A DNA stretch of 64,000 bases from Cololabis saira (GCF_033807715.1 NC_084600.1:47232324-47296323); one strand, 5' to 3'; positions 1-10,287 are shown, counted from the stretch's first letter. A program made the numbers and translations. The notes: generated from the sequence alone by a model not told the origin.

Positions 1-793
1 AAATTCCAAACAAATTAATTAGAAATACGTTTAATTTCATCTCATACCCCTCGGTTTCCTACAGAAATTAAATCTTTTTAGCCGTAACATATCATCTCCA
101 TGTTACGAACAAAATACTTTTACTTAAGCAAAAGAACTCCATTATAAAACCTTAAATGGTGTAAAACCATCCGGTGATTTGGTATTGAAACTAATAACTG
201 TGTATTTAGTGATGAATGTGAAACCACTGGTCATTTATGTTTTGAATGCTTATATTCTAATACCCAGGATATTCATGACTAGCTTCACCCAAAGGTTTTT
301 GATCTGCAGGATTTCTCACCAAAACCTATTATTTTTGGACGAAATTAATTAATTTAATTCATTAACTTTGTTTATTCCATGTTATTTATTAGTATTATTT
401 GAGCCACTCACAGCTGCTCTCGTTGCTAAAACCTCAATCATAATTGATGCTGTGAAAGGGAAAAAAAACTTGATGACAATGATGGATTTGCATCTAACTT
501 CCTGTCAGGTGACCTTTGAACTGTCAATCATCCATCAAGCTCCACAATTATCATGTTAACATTAGATCAGATAGATTTGTCTGGACATTTCTCTTGTGGG
601 ACGGGAGAGACACTAAATCAATACATCTCTATGATTGTGCTGCATGAATTCTCAGTTTTGCGGATGCGGGCGAGAGGATAGAAACACTGAGGGATGAAGG
701 AAACAGTTCCATACAAGGCTCTAGACGGGAGGATGGGAGGACGATGTCCTGCATGTTTCAGACGTCTCCCGTACATGCTCTAGGCTGGTCATT
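1..793. other. AT-rich non-coding stretch, presumed rexo2 intron or upstream
   Basis: I see no exon, RNA gene or clear repeat boundary here. The one open frame (368-559) has no family resemblance. The codons expected for the first rexo2 exon (mitochondrial leader plus the VWVDLE exonuclease motif) are absent, so that exon must lie upstream of the window. Confidence 0.5.
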
Positions 794-1137
794 AGGAATG
801 GGTGATATTTTACCGTTCACGATTTACCGTCAAAAAAATTCCCCACGGTAAGAATTTGTATCTCACGGTAAAAATGATAAATTCCTGTTGATGACGTTTT
901 TGTGTAAAACTGATTTAAGAAAGGAAGGAAGGCAGGAAGGCTGGAAGGCTGGCTTAGTACCATTCAGTATTCTTTTAGAGCAGTGATTTGGCTCCAAGGA
1001 CTGAATGTGGTGATAGATTTATAGTTACAAAGGTGGAGTTGAATTGGTATTTTTTTTATCATCATTTTTATCGTTATCGGGATAAATGCCAGAAATGATC
1101 GTGATACATTTTTTTAGTCCATACCGCCCAGCCCTAG
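794..1137. mobile_element. hAT-like MITE with 8-bp target duplication
   Basis: The segment is flanked by a perfect 8-bp direct repeat TGGTCATT (786-793 and 1138-1145). Its ends are related inverted sequences, AGGAATGGGTGATAT on the left and the complement of TAGGGCTGGGCGGTAT on the right. No coding capacity is visible. An 8-bp duplication is the hallmark of hAT elements. It lies in a rexo2 intron just before the first exon of the window. Confidence 0.75.
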
Positions 1138-1159
1138 TGGTCATTAATTCTGGATCTCT

Positions 1160-1179
1160 CCCCCCAGATGACGGGTCTG
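1160..1179 (+). promoter_or_regulatory. duplicate splice acceptor plus start of rexo2 exon
   Basis: Twenty bases spanning a C-rich tract, AG and the first 12 coding bases (MTGL) are identical to 1211-1230, the true acceptor, 51 bp downstream. Splicing here would add four correct codons, then nine foreign codons and an in-frame TAA just before the second acceptor. It is therefore a decoy acceptor. Confidence 0.7.
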
Positions 1180-1218
1180 AGTGGTTTAGTTATTAATTAT
1201 TATTATTAATCCCCCCAG

Positions 1219-1302
1219 ATGACGGGTCTGGACATCGACAAGGACCAGATCATAGAGATGGCCTGTATCATCACGGACCCGGACCTGAACCTGGTGGCCG
1301 AG
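1219..1302 (+). CDS. rexo2 exon, residues MTGLD to VAE
   Basis: Twenty-eight codons beginning exactly at the Met that follows VDLE in the family. The acceptor is a C-run plus AG at 1217-1218 and the donor is GTAACG at 1303. Phase 0 at both ends. Confidence 0.93.
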
Positions 1303-4300
1303 GTAACGGGGGGGGTTACCATGGTTACCATGGGGCGGGGGGTCCGTAGGGGGGGTCCCGTCCTCCGTCTCTCCGTCCCCCCAACTCTCTCTCCTGTCTG
1401 TGTTCCAGGGACCAAACCTGATCATCAACCAGCCGGACGAGCTGCTGGACGGCATGTCGGAGTGGTGCAGAGAGCATCATGGGAAGGTGAGTCCTGGAGC
1501 AGAGAGCATCATGGGAAGGTCAGACGACCCGTCTCCTAGGAGACGGGTCGTCTCCTAAGACACGGGTCGTGTAGAAAGACGTTTCCTTCGTAAGGATGAG
1601 GACGGTGCACGTGTTAGAGAGACACCTCCTCCCCGCCGGGAGACGGCGGTAGAAGGAAGATGGAGGTGGAGGAATATTAACACTTAAGATGTGTTTTTAA
1701 GGTCCAACTCAGAGGAGAGGGATGAGGGTGTAACCATGGCAACGGCTTGTTACGAGGACCGACCTCAGTGTCGGTCAGAAGAACCTGAATCAGACGGGAT
1801 TAGAACAGGTTCATGATGTTTCCATCTCCGTCTGCTATAGCTCTGCACTCTGAGAGCGGAGAGCTCTGCCAGGAACATAAGGCACTATCATGTCTTGTAA
1901 ATACTGCAGAGCTAAGCCGTTTTGGGCTTTATATGCAAGTAATAAAATTTTAAATTGGATTCTGAATTTTACAGGTAGCCAATGGAGCGACGCTAACACT
2001 GGAGAGACGTGGTCTCTCCTGCTGATTCCTGTCAGCACTCGTGCTGCTGCATTCTGGATCAGCTGGAGCCTATTCAGCAAATTACTTGGACATCCTGCTA
2101 ACAACACATTACAGTAATCTAGTCTAGAAGATACAAACGCATGAACTAGTTTTTCTGCATCACTCTGCGAGAGGATTTTCCTAATTTTTGCAATATTACG
2201 GAGATGGAAAAACGCTATTTTACAAACCTGATTGACATATGGTTTAGACGACAAATCCTGATCGAAAACAACACCAAGGTTTCTCACAGTTGCACTGGAA
2301 GCCATCGCAACACCATCTAATCCCTTCCTAAGATGCTCTGGACCAAGAATGATAACCTCTGTTTTATCTGAATTTAGAAGCAGGAAATTTCTGGACATCC
2401 AGTCCTTGATGTCCCTAAGACATGCCTGAAGTTTAACTAACGGTTCTGTTTCATCCGGCTTCATAGACAAGTAGAGCTGCGTATCATCAGCATAACAATG
2501 AAAGTGTATGCCGTGATTCTGGATTATACTTCCCAACGGCTGCATGTATAAACTGAACCCTGCGGGTTCAGTTTATACTGAACCCTGCGGAACACCATAA
2601 CAGACCCTTGACTGTTCAGAAGAAATTATCTGGTTATCTGGTTATCTCCTTGTCTCTAGTCAGGACTAACCCAGGCCGTCCGCAGCAGCACCATCACTCT
2701 CCAACAGGCCGAGTACGAGTTCCTGTCCTTCGTCCGGCAGCACACGCCGCCCGGACAGTGTCCCCTAGCAGGTGATGATGATTATTATTAGTGCCACGGC
2801 TGTGCCAAGAGGCACTCCTCCTCCATAGCTCTGCAATGGAGGAGGAGTGCCTCTGGCAAAGCCAGAGGCACTTATTGTGTGGATTTATTCTTATTTTTAT
2901 TATTCATTTTCTGGACAGATTTCGGTTCGCTGCTACTCCTACAGCTTTGAGAAAACGCGAAAAGTAAAAACGTAGAAACGTGCGCCTTAAGTGGGAATCG
3001 TGTGCTATGACTTTTATTAGCGATTGGCATGCACGTTTTTGCGCAACGTGCAAAAACGTGCGCGCTTACCCCCATCCGGAATGCATTGGGAGAACTTTGG
3101 GGCCTCAGCACTCGCACACGGTTACTCTAAATATTCTGAACCGATTTAGAAAGTTGTAGGCCCTGAATTTAACTACAGTCCTGTGAATGTTCAGAGCGAT
3201 CGCACAAATAGCTTTTGCACGAGGTGCAAAAACATTTCCAAATTTCCAAACTAATGGGGAACTCATTTCCCCATGTATTTCTATGGCGCCATTCAAAGCA
3301 GATGGGAAAATGTCGAGAAAAAAGACAAAATTCACCTTTTTTCAGAGTCACATATCTTTCTCATACTTGCACACAGAAACGTCATTCAAACTTCAAAACG
3401 GAAGAAAACTTCTCTTCTCTCTCCAAACAGTTTTTTCCTAAAATGTACAGTTTTCAAGATATGAGCGCTCAAGCGAGGACTGGAAATCATTTTTTTGTCA
3501 AATTTAGAGTGAAGCTCTAATTTTTTAGAGTGAGAGAAACCTTATTTTTTATTTGTAACTCGGGCTCACGGCCAAACCGTAAAAGGTAGACAGATAATTT
3601 TTGGTCAGAATGTAGACATACGTGTTGGGATTCATAAAATGTGACTTTGACAGCCGGGGTATGCACAAAATTCAAACGGGGGGGCTAAAAGCCACGCGAA
3701 TTCCTGCCTCGGTCTCCATTGACTGCAATGTAATAAAAAAAATTTAAAAAAATATCTTTTGAATGGTTTGACATAGAGAGTCTTGGGTGGTGTCATTGGA
3801 CTCAGTATCGAGTCCTTGACCTTCATTGGTGCAAATTTGCCCCGCCCCTTCTTCTGATTGGCCGATACGTTATAGTTCAATATCTTTTGAATGGTTTGAC
3901 ATACAGAGTCATGGGTGGTGTCATTGGACTCTGTATTGAGTCGTTGACCTTCATTGGTGCAAATTAGCCCCGCAATCATCCGGCAGTAGTCCCGTGGCAC
4001 TTCAAAATTTCCCGGGAATTTTGTCTAGTTATTATTATTATTATTACTATTAGGGCCTTCGCACTTACAGTGCGAAGGCCCTATTGTATCTGTAGGAATT
4101 GTTCTTGTTGTTTTTCTCGTTTTTCTTCAGATGAAATGAGGGCCTTTTTTCCCCCTAAACGTGCCCCAAAAGTCACCAAATTTTGCACCAAGCCAGGCCT
4201 GGTGATAAATGTGATATTTAATGGTTTGCATTAATGGGCGTGGCCTAACGGCTCAACAGCGCCCCCTAGAAAACTTTGTGCCTCAAGCCCCACAATACGG

Positions 4301-7300
4301 TTTGACGTACATGCACGAAAATCACTACACACCTGTATCATGTCACAACTTAAATAAAAGTCTCTTGGCGCCATGGCTGAAACCGAACAGGAAGTCGGCC
4401 ATTTTGAATTAATTCTGTCATTTTGGCGCAATTTATGCCATTCCTTCGGCCGTTAATGCGGCCCGAACCGTAACGTGCACCCAGGTGTGTTATACATCAA
4501 AATGTGCGTCTCCATCCTGCGACAACACGCATGACTTTTCTCAGTCAAAAGCGTTACCGTGGCGACGATAGACGCCAAAAAGCGCCCCCCTTCATCTGAT
4601 TGGTCCATATTTGATAAATCCTACTTTCTGCAATAACTTTTGAATGGTTTGACATAAAGAGTCATGGTGGTGTCATCGGACTCGGTTTTGAGTCCTTAAC
4701 TTTTATTGGTGAAAATTGCACGCGCGAGGGCCCGTTCAATGCTGCTTGCAGCTTTAATCATTATTATCATGCTTTATAGGAATATTTACTGAAGGATGAG
4801 AACTGCTGAGATGAAGGGAAAGAGGTGAATAAAAGGTTTCTGTGAGAACTTTTAACCTAAACCAGTGCTTCTCAAATAGTGCGGCCCCCCAGGGGGGCAC
4901 GAGGGCCGTCAAGGGGGCGCGTTTGACCTTCGGGGAACAGGCTTTTTTATTTAGATTTTTTTATTGTCCTAGAATAAAGTGCAATTGCACCTCCACTCCA
5001 TTAGGGGGCAGCGTTTTTTGCAAGTATGAAGTATAGACACGAAGTGTAGCAAACCCTCATGAGACGGAGATAAAGAGACACGAAAGTCTCTCAAAAGCTA
5101 AGACGAGGAAATATGACGGAGCGTATGTAGCGCTCGGCTTCACCGTGACTACACTGCAAAAACTCAAAATCTTAACAAGAATATTTGTCTTATTTCTAGT
5201 TAAAATGTCTCATTTTTAGTCAAAAAAAAATCTCATTCCACAACAATTTTCACCTGTTTCAAGTAGATTCTCACTTAAAATAAGTAGAAAAATCTGCCAG
5301 TGGAACAAGATTGTTTTGCTTGTAATGAGAAGATAAATCTTGTCCCACTGGCAGATTTTTGTATTTATCTGGTGTGAGATTTTTGAGACTAAAAATGAGA
5401 CATTTTAACTAGAAATGAGACAAATATTCTTGTTAAGATTTTGAGTTTTTGCAGTGTACGGCGGGGGACGAGGAAACACCGGTAGCTTACTGTGTCTGAC
5501 AGCATGAAGCCAAATAAATGAAGACGTCACTTAAAGACATTAATCCAGACTTCATCTTAGATTTAAAAAATCAGCACAAATTATTTTATATATTTTTGTT
5601 TTGCAGGTTAAAGTTTTTTTTAATATTGTGCTCCTGAGTTAATGTTGGTGATCAGTTTGAATTATTATTATTGCAGGAAACTCGGTTCACGCTGACAAGA
5701 GGTTCCTGGACAAGTTCATGCCCCAGTTCATGTTCCACCTGCACTACCGGATCGTGGACGTCAGCACCATCAAGGAGCTCAGCAGGTACCGGTCTTGGTT
5801 CTGGTCCACAGAGTCCTGGTCCTGATCCTGATCCTGGTCCTGGTCCTGGTTCTGGTTCTGGTTCTGGTTCTGGTCCTGGTTCTGGTCCTGGTCCTGGTCC
5901 AGGAGTTCTGAGCTGTTCTGGTTCTGGTTCTGGTCTGACGTGGTTTCTGTTTCAGGCGGTGGTTTCCTGACGAGTACAAGCGTGTCCCTCACAAGAAGAA
6001 CACACACAGGTGAAGACGACAGCCAACTAGCTAGCTGGCTAACTAACTAACTGGCTAGCTAGCTAGCTAACTGGCCGACCGACCGAACAAACGACTAACT
6101 GAAAGAACGAACGACTAACCGAACGAACGACTAACCGAACGAACGAAAGACTAACCGAATGACTGAACGAACGACTAACCGAACGAACGACTAACCGAAC
6201 AAACGAAAGACTAACCGAATGACTGAACGAACGAACGAATGAACAAACGATTAACCGAACGAACGACTAACCGAACGAACGAAAGACTAACCGAAGGACT
6301 GAACGAACGACTAACCGAACGAACGACTAACCGAACGAACGAAAGACTAACCGAATGACTGAACGAACGAACGACTGAACGAACGACTAACCGAACAAAC
6401 GAAAGACTAACCGAATGACTGAACGAACGACTAACCGAACGGACGACTAACTGAACGACTGAATGAACGATTAACCGAACGAACGACTAACCTAACGAAC
6501 GAAAGACTAACCAAATGACTGAACGAACGACTAACTGAACGAACGACTAACTGAACGAACGAAAGACTAACCAAATGACTGAACGAACGACTAACTGAAT
6601 GAACGACTAACCGAACGAACGAAAGACTAACCAAATGACTGAACGAACGACTAACTGAACGAACGACTAACTGAACGAACGACTAACTGAACGAACGACT
6701 AACCGAACAAACGACTAACCGAATGACTGAACGAACGACTAACTGAACGAACGACTAACTGAACGAACGACTAACTGAACGAACGACTAACTGAACGAAC
6801 GACTAACCGAACAAACGACTAACCGAATGACTGAACGAACGACTAACTGAACGAACGACTAACTGAACGAACGACTAACCGAACAAACGACTAACCGAAT
6901 GACTGAACGAACGACTAACTGAACGAACGACTAACTGAACGAACGACTAACTGAACGAACGACTAACTGAACGAACGACTAACCGAACAAACGACTAACC
7001 GAATGACTGAACGAACGACTAACTGAACGAACGAATGACTGAACGAACGAATGACTGAACGAACGACTAACTGAACGAACGACTAACCGAACAAACGACT
7101 AACCGAATGACTGAACGAACGACTAACTGAACGAACGACTAACTGAACGAACGACTAACCGAACAAACGACTAACCGAATGACTGAACGAACGACTAACT
7201 GAACGAACGAATGACTGAACGAACGAATGACTGAACGAACGACTAACTGAACGAACGAACGACTAACCAAACAACCAACCGACCAACCAATCAGGACTGG

Positions 7301-7514
7301 GGTCCCCAAACCTGGATCCAGTTCCAGATTAACCCGGGTGTCTGTGGTAACCGTGGTAACCATGGTAACCGTCTCTCTCTCCTCCAGGGCTCTGGACGAC
7401 ATCCAGGAGAGCATCAAGGAGCTGCAGTTCTACAGGACCAACGTCTTCAAGACTCCAAAGATCCTGCAGAACGGGGGCGGAGCCAGGACCCGTGATGTCA
7501 CCGGTCCCTCCTGA
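1219..7514 (+). CDS. Oligoribonuclease REXO2 (small-fragment nuclease), 3' six coding exons
   Basis: REXO2 is a DEDDh 3'-5' exonuclease that degrades di- to oligonucleotide RNA (and short DNA), mainly in mitochondria, and works as a homodimer. Exons are 1219-1302, 1409-1486, 2660-2771, 5677-5785, 5956-6009 and 7388-7514; all have AG/GT borders and compatible phases and give 187 residues plus stop. The translation matches the family from MTGLD onward, with [16 protein letters not shown], the ADKRFLDKF segment holding the second catalytic Asp, HYRIVDVST, and the HRALDDI segment holding the catalytic His and last Asp. The first Asp and Glu (VDLE) are on an exon upstream of the window, as is the mitochondrial leader. 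The last 18 or so residues do not match the lysine-rich tail I recall for the family; they are read from a minisatellite. It converges on the alcam-like gene. Seen: exon structure. Family knowledge: activity and localisation. Confidence 0.95.
1409..1486 (+). CDS. rexo2 exon, [13 protein letters not shown] to HHGK
   Basis: Twenty-six codons. The acceptor is TTCCAG and the donor GTGAGT at 1487. The last 20 exonic bases and the donor GT are copied again 32 bp downstream (1499-1520) with a weaker donor context. Confidence 0.94.
1499..1520 (+). repeat. duplicate of rexo2 exon 3' end and donor GT
   Basis: The 22 bases GCAGAGAGCATCATGGGAAG plus GT occur at 1467-1488 (true exon end and donor) and again here, 32 bp later. 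The second GT is followed by CAGA rather than GAGT, so it should be the weaker donor. Confidence 0.75.
1522..1553. repeat. 32-bp perfect palindrome
   Basis: AGACGACCCGTCTCCT is followed immediately by its exact reverse complement, with no spacer. The dyad centre lies between 1537 and 1538. It is in the rexo2 intron just after the duplicated donor and is able to form a cruciform or hairpin. Confidence 0.9.
1800..2635 (-). pseudogene. LINE reverse transcriptase fragment (CR1/L2/Rex-like)
   Basis: Read on the minus strand, an open frame at 1835-2545 encodes the C-terminal half of a non-LTR retrotransposon reverse transcriptase. It has [12 protein letters not shown] (the catalytic YADD box), [27 protein letters not shown] and [17 protein letters not shown]. 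Just upstream, at about 2600-2625, lies YGVPQGSV, the start of the palm motif. Between them the expected LGPLLF stretch is replaced by a small inverted duplication (2547-2577). It is a 5'-truncated dead copy lying antisense in the rexo2 intron. The clade is inferred from motif style only. Confidence 0.85.
2547..2577. repeat. 14-bp inverted repeat with 3-nt loop
   Basis: TATAAACTGAACCC, then TGC, then the exact complement. It interrupts the reverse-transcriptase palm motif of the LINE relic and looks like a local inverted duplication. Confidence 0.75.
2660..2771 (+). CDS. rexo2 exon, SGLTQAV to CPLA
   Basis: The acceptor is CTCTAG at 2659, not the CAG four bases later. Starting at TCA gives the Ser of SGLT and keeps phase 0 with the previous exon. 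It holds 37 codons plus one base; the donor is GTGATG. Confidence 0.93.
2809..2853. repeat. 18-bp stem, 9-nt loop hairpin
   Basis: GAGGCACTCCTCCTCCAT at 2809-2826 is exactly complementary to 2836-2853. A second, smaller hairpin follows immediately (GCCTCTGGC at 2850-2858 pairs with 2862-2870). Confidence 0.8.
4052..4082. repeat. 13-bp stem hairpin inside dispersed repeat
   Basis: AGGGCCTTCGCAC and its exact complement are separated by five bases. It follows an ATT microsatellite, a typical boundary motif of this dispersed family. Confidence 0.75.
4864..5151. mobile_element. hAT-like terminal remnant
   Basis: It begins with CAGTGCTTCTCAAATAGTG followed by a C/G-rich run, the style of hAT element 5' ends found beside ZBED-type transposases. 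There is no open frame. A palindromic MITE is inserted at 5152. Confidence 0.5.
5152..5456. mobile_element. palindromic MITE, copy A (2-bp TSD TA)
   Basis: The ends are CACTGCAAAAACTCAAAATC and its complement, and the whole 305 bp is close to one long inverted repeat around a central segment near 5290-5360. It is flanked by TA on both sides (5150-5151, 5457-5458). Other copies are at 8959, 32268, 46108, 55797 and 60337, with a solo arm at 23654. Confidence 0.85.
5677..5785 (+). CDS. rexo2 exon, [13 protein letters not shown] to IKELS
   Basis: It carries the second catalytic Asp of the DEDDh core (in HADKRFL) and the conserved HYRIVDVST segment. The acceptor is TTGCAG and the donor GTACCG. 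A GGTTCT/GGTCCT array starts within a few bases of the donor. Confidence 0.94.
5790..5936. repeat. 6-bp based minisatellite filling rexo2 intron
   Basis: GGTTCTGGTCCT-type hexamer repeats occupy nearly the whole 170-bp intron between donor 5786 and acceptor 5955. The same hexamer type recurs at 14802-14899 inside an alcam coding exon and at 56640-56695. Confidence 0.9.
5956..6009 (+). CDS. rexo2 exon, [17 protein letters not shown]
   Basis: Fifty-four bases, acceptor TTTCAG, donor GTGAAG. The phase carries AG of an Arg codon on both sides. It ends just before the catalytic His-containing junction HRALDD. Confidence 0.92.
6026..7290. repeat. 1.2-kb array of GAAC/GACTAAC-type tetranucleotide-derived repeats
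   Basis: Starting with CTAG/CTAA tetramers just after the exon donor, the sequence becomes an irregular array of units such as GACTAACTGAACGAAC, with variants (CCGAAC, GAATGA). It occupies most of the 1378-bp rexo2 intron. Open frames read through it on the minus strand are artefacts of the period. Confidence 0.95.
7388..7514 (+). CDS. rexo2 last exon, [16 protein letters not shown] to stop
   Basis: It carries the last catalytic Asp (ALDDI) and the terminal helix [10 protein letters not shown]. After KILQN the frame enters a 43-bp minisatellite and ends [13 protein letters not shown], with TGA at 7512-7514 inside the first repeat unit. Confidence 0.93.
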
Positions 7515-7690
7515 AGGGGGCGGAGCCAGGACCAGTGATGTCACCGGTCTCTCCTGAAGGGGGCGGAGCCAGGACCCGTGATGTCACCGGTCCCTCCTGA
7601 AGGGGGCGGAGCCAGGACCCGTGATGTCACCGGTCCCTCCTGAAGGGGGCGGAGCCAGGAGCTAGTTCCAGGAAGTGATGTCACCGGTCC
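7473..7690 (+). repeat. 43-bp minisatellite across rexo2 C-terminus and 3'UTR
   Basis: Full units are at 7473-7515, 7516-7558, 7559-7601 and 7602-7644, then a degenerate unit. Each has GGGGGCGGAGCCAGGACC and TGATGTCACCGGT. The first unit is translated and provides the stop codon. Confidence 0.92.
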
Positions 7691-7960
7691 TGAGACTCTG
7701 ATCCAAGATGGCCGCCAGGTTTTAGGTTGAGTTTCAGCTTCAGCTTTGAGTTTGTAGAAGGTTCAGGACGAGATCCGGATCCTCGGAACCAAAGATTTAT
7801 TTCTGAAGAAATTAAGAAACCTAAAAGTGACCTTTTGATGGTTCGTGTATATTTAAATTTTTCTTTTTTAACTTTACAGATGAAGTTTAGTGTTTAGACT
7901 CTTTTATTTGTTTCCTTAACTACATGAATCTGAAATAAAAGCTTCCAGACGTGTCCCGAG
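7515..7960 (+). other. rexo2 3' untranslated region
   Basis: Non-coding sequence after the stop, beginning with the rest of the 43-bp array and ending just after a canonical polyadenylation signal. Its exact end is not determinable here. Confidence 0.7.
7934..7939 (+). terminator. AATAAA polyadenylation signal of rexo2
   Basis: Canonical hexamer about 420 bp after the stop, followed within 30-50 bp by TGTCC and T-rich sequence. It is the first strong candidate downstream of the last exon. Confidence 0.75.
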
Positions 7961-8242
7961 TCCAGTCTTTCACCTTTTCGAGAAGTATTTGGACATTTGA
8001 TTTGATTTGCAGTAATTTATATTTCCACTAGAGGGCAAATAATTAATTGAAACTTGATTTCTTAGGAAAAAGGGACAGATAAAATAAGCTTAGTCTTCTT
8101 TCCGTTTCCTTTCATTCAAGGAAAGAAATTTGTTGGAATGAAATTGAAGTGTTTAGTTTTTCTTTTAATGAATGAAATAAAGGATAAAGAAACCTGCAGG
8201 ACTTCTGCAGACGGAGACGGAGGCAGGATGAGCAAAACTAGT

Positions 8243-8248
8243 TTTATT
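8243..8248 (-). terminator. candidate polyadenylation signal of alcam-like gene
   Basis: TTTATT on the + strand, i.e. AATAAA in the direction of the alcam-like gene, 2.26 kb after its stop codon. I saw no other canonical hexamer between it and 10504, so the 3'UTR probably runs to here and meets rexo2 tail to tail. Confidence 0.5.
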
Positions 8249-8544
8249 TAACAAAACAGCGCTGGAACAGACAGGAAGTTCATGCCTGGATAAGATACAG
8301 GAATGACAGGAAATAGCACGGACGGCAAAGGGTTCGGGGACAAAATCCCTGAGGTCAGGGAAGGTCGGCTCAAACTAAACACAAGTATCAAATAAATACA
8401 AATAAATACAAGGAAACCGAGAGCAAACCCACATTTACATGATTTAAATTAGCCTTCATTCTAATAAAAGTGGGCGTGTGCTCTAATTATAATTAGTTCC
8501 TGTCAGTTTGGCCCCGCCCTCTTTTCTGTAAGGCAAGTTTATCT

Positions 8545-8712
8545 GCAGCACAATTCATCACAAAGTCATTAAAGGTGTTTTACATCAATATTAAAAGCAG
8601 CAGGACACAATTAAACAGTAAATAACAAATAAAATGATAAAAAAAGGAGGTAAAATAATAAAAAGCACAAGTTTAAAAAAAATAAGGGCAGTAGATCCAG
8701 CAGGTGAGTATT
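8545..8712 (-). repeat. LINE 3'-tail relic (minus)
   Basis: The reverse complement (CTGCTGGATCTACTGCCCTT ... GATGTAAAACACC) matches the plus-strand relics at 32118-32267 and 35540-35640. It continues into sequence homologous to both flanks of the MITE inserted at 32268, so it preserves the uninterrupted version of that site. Confidence 0.75.
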
Positions 8713-8897
8713 TAATTTAGTAAACAGTAATGTTTTTATCCTGATTTAAACGTCTGTAGTTACAGGGAAATACTTCGCTGATTGAATCACTGCAGTGTTT
8801 GTTAGATACAGTAAAAAAAACAGTTTAAAGGCAATAACCCACATATTTAAATAAGTTACAGGACACTGATGCAGTTCTGAGCTCGTGTGTCTCCAGT

Positions 8898-8941
8898 GTT
8901 CAGATTCAGATTCAGGTTCAGATTCAGGTTCAGGTTCAGGT
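8898..8941. repeat. AGATTC/AGGTTC hexamer microsatellite
   Basis: About seven hexamers; short and local. Confidence 0.8.
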
Positions 8942-8958
8942 GAAACGATCCGCGACTT

Positions 8959-9785
8959 CACTGCAAAAACTCTAAATCTTAACAAGAATATTTTAGTGCA
9001 GGAGATAAACCAAAACAATCGTTCAGTTTGTGATACAAGCATGACATTTGGTACACACATAGCCAAAGGCATTCCAAAAAGATATGGAAGTGGAGCCATC
9101 GTGAATTTTCAACATGGCGCCCATGGCAGCCATTTTTCAAAAATGGATGCCAGAAACAACTCTTTTTATGTGACTTAGGGACATAATATGATATTGTAGA
9201 CATATTTACCACATATAATACTTGGTAGATGTCTCTTGGATAATTGAGAAGTTGTCATTTAATATTTAAGATGGCCGCCATTTTTTAAAGATGGCAGCCA
9301 TCATTTGCAGGACTGTCTGATACGGATGATGTTTGTGTCTAATCAGTCGTTATTTATGATGCAGAAATCACATTTGAAACATTGGAATTGGCCAGAAGCT
9401 TCCTTCTACCTCAAAACTGAACATGACAACTGTTTGTCTTATTTCTAGTTAAAATGTCTCATTACACTTAAAACAAGACTCATCACTGGAAAAAACAACA
9501 ATTTTCACCTGTTTCAAGTAGATTTTCACTTGAAATAAGTAGAAAAATCTGCCAGTGGAACAAGATTTTTTTGCTTGTAATGAGAAGATAAATCTTGTTC
9601 CACTGGCAGATTTTTCTACTTATTTCAAGTGAAAATTTACTTGAAACAGGTGAAAATTGTCAAATAAGTTATTTTTCTGGTAATGACTCTTGTTTTAAGT
9701 GCAATGAGATTTTTTGACTAAAAATTAGACATTTCAACTAGAAATAAGACAAATATTCCTGGTAAGATTTTGAGTTTTTGTAGTG
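8959..9785. mobile_element. palindromic MITE, copy B, interrupted (2-bp TSD TT)
   Basis: Both ends of the family are present (CACTGCAAAAACTC at the left, its complement with one change at the right), flanked by TT on each side. About 445 bp of unrelated sequence (roughly 8988-9432, with several ATGGC/GCCAT-rich blocks) sits inside the left arm at a later insertion or rearrangement. Confidence 0.8.
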
Positions 9786-9811
9786 TTGCGCTTCATCTCC
9801 GACACCTGGTT

Positions 9812-9855
9812 CACTGTTAGCACGTTAGCATGTTAGCACGTTAGCACGTTAGCAT
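9812..9855. repeat. GTTAGCAC 8-11 bp tandem repeat
   Basis: Four to five near copies of GTTAGCAC/GTTAGCAT. Short. Confidence 0.7.
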
Positions 9856-10098
9856 TCACAGAGGTTTGGTTTTCAGCCTCAGAGAAACTGGAGAAACTGA
9901 AAGGCACTGAGGGTGATCAGCAGCAGCAACAACGTTAAGCAGCGTCTCGTCAACGTGTGCAATAATTATTACTTCACAATCGTTAGTTTAACAATCTTTA
10001 AAAAGACATTCTTCTGTCAAACTTATTAAAAACACTAAACTACCGAGATCTGAACACTCGTCCTCACAGAAATGTACAAACTAGAGTTAATGGAGCAG

Positions 10099-10222
<124 letters not shown>

Positions 10223-10287
10223 CAGGACGGTGATGCAGCTCCATCTTCATTGTAGAGCTGGAAATCCAGAAACCTGAGGAAATAAAT

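Larger units (their letters stand above)
2777..4760. repeat. composite dispersed repeat with hairpins, in rexo2 intron
   Basis: A mosaic of a dispersed family that recurs near 21600-21920, 40765-41170 and 44590-45730. It starts with ATT microsatellite and long hairpins and ends in GCTGCTTGCAGCTTTAA. Shared blocks include the segments around CCAATCAGA, ACACCACCCA and GACTCTTTATGTCAAAC. No coding frame with family resemblance is visible. The termini suggest mobility, but the class is not determined. Confidence 0.6.

Noticed and set aside
368..559. 63-codon frame as the missing first rexo2 exon
   Set aside because: It lacks the VWVDLE motif, a basic leader and a suitable donor.
2872..4000. Several 60-120 codon frames in the rexo2 intron
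   Set aside because: They lie in the dispersed repeat family found four times in the window and show no domain or coding bias.
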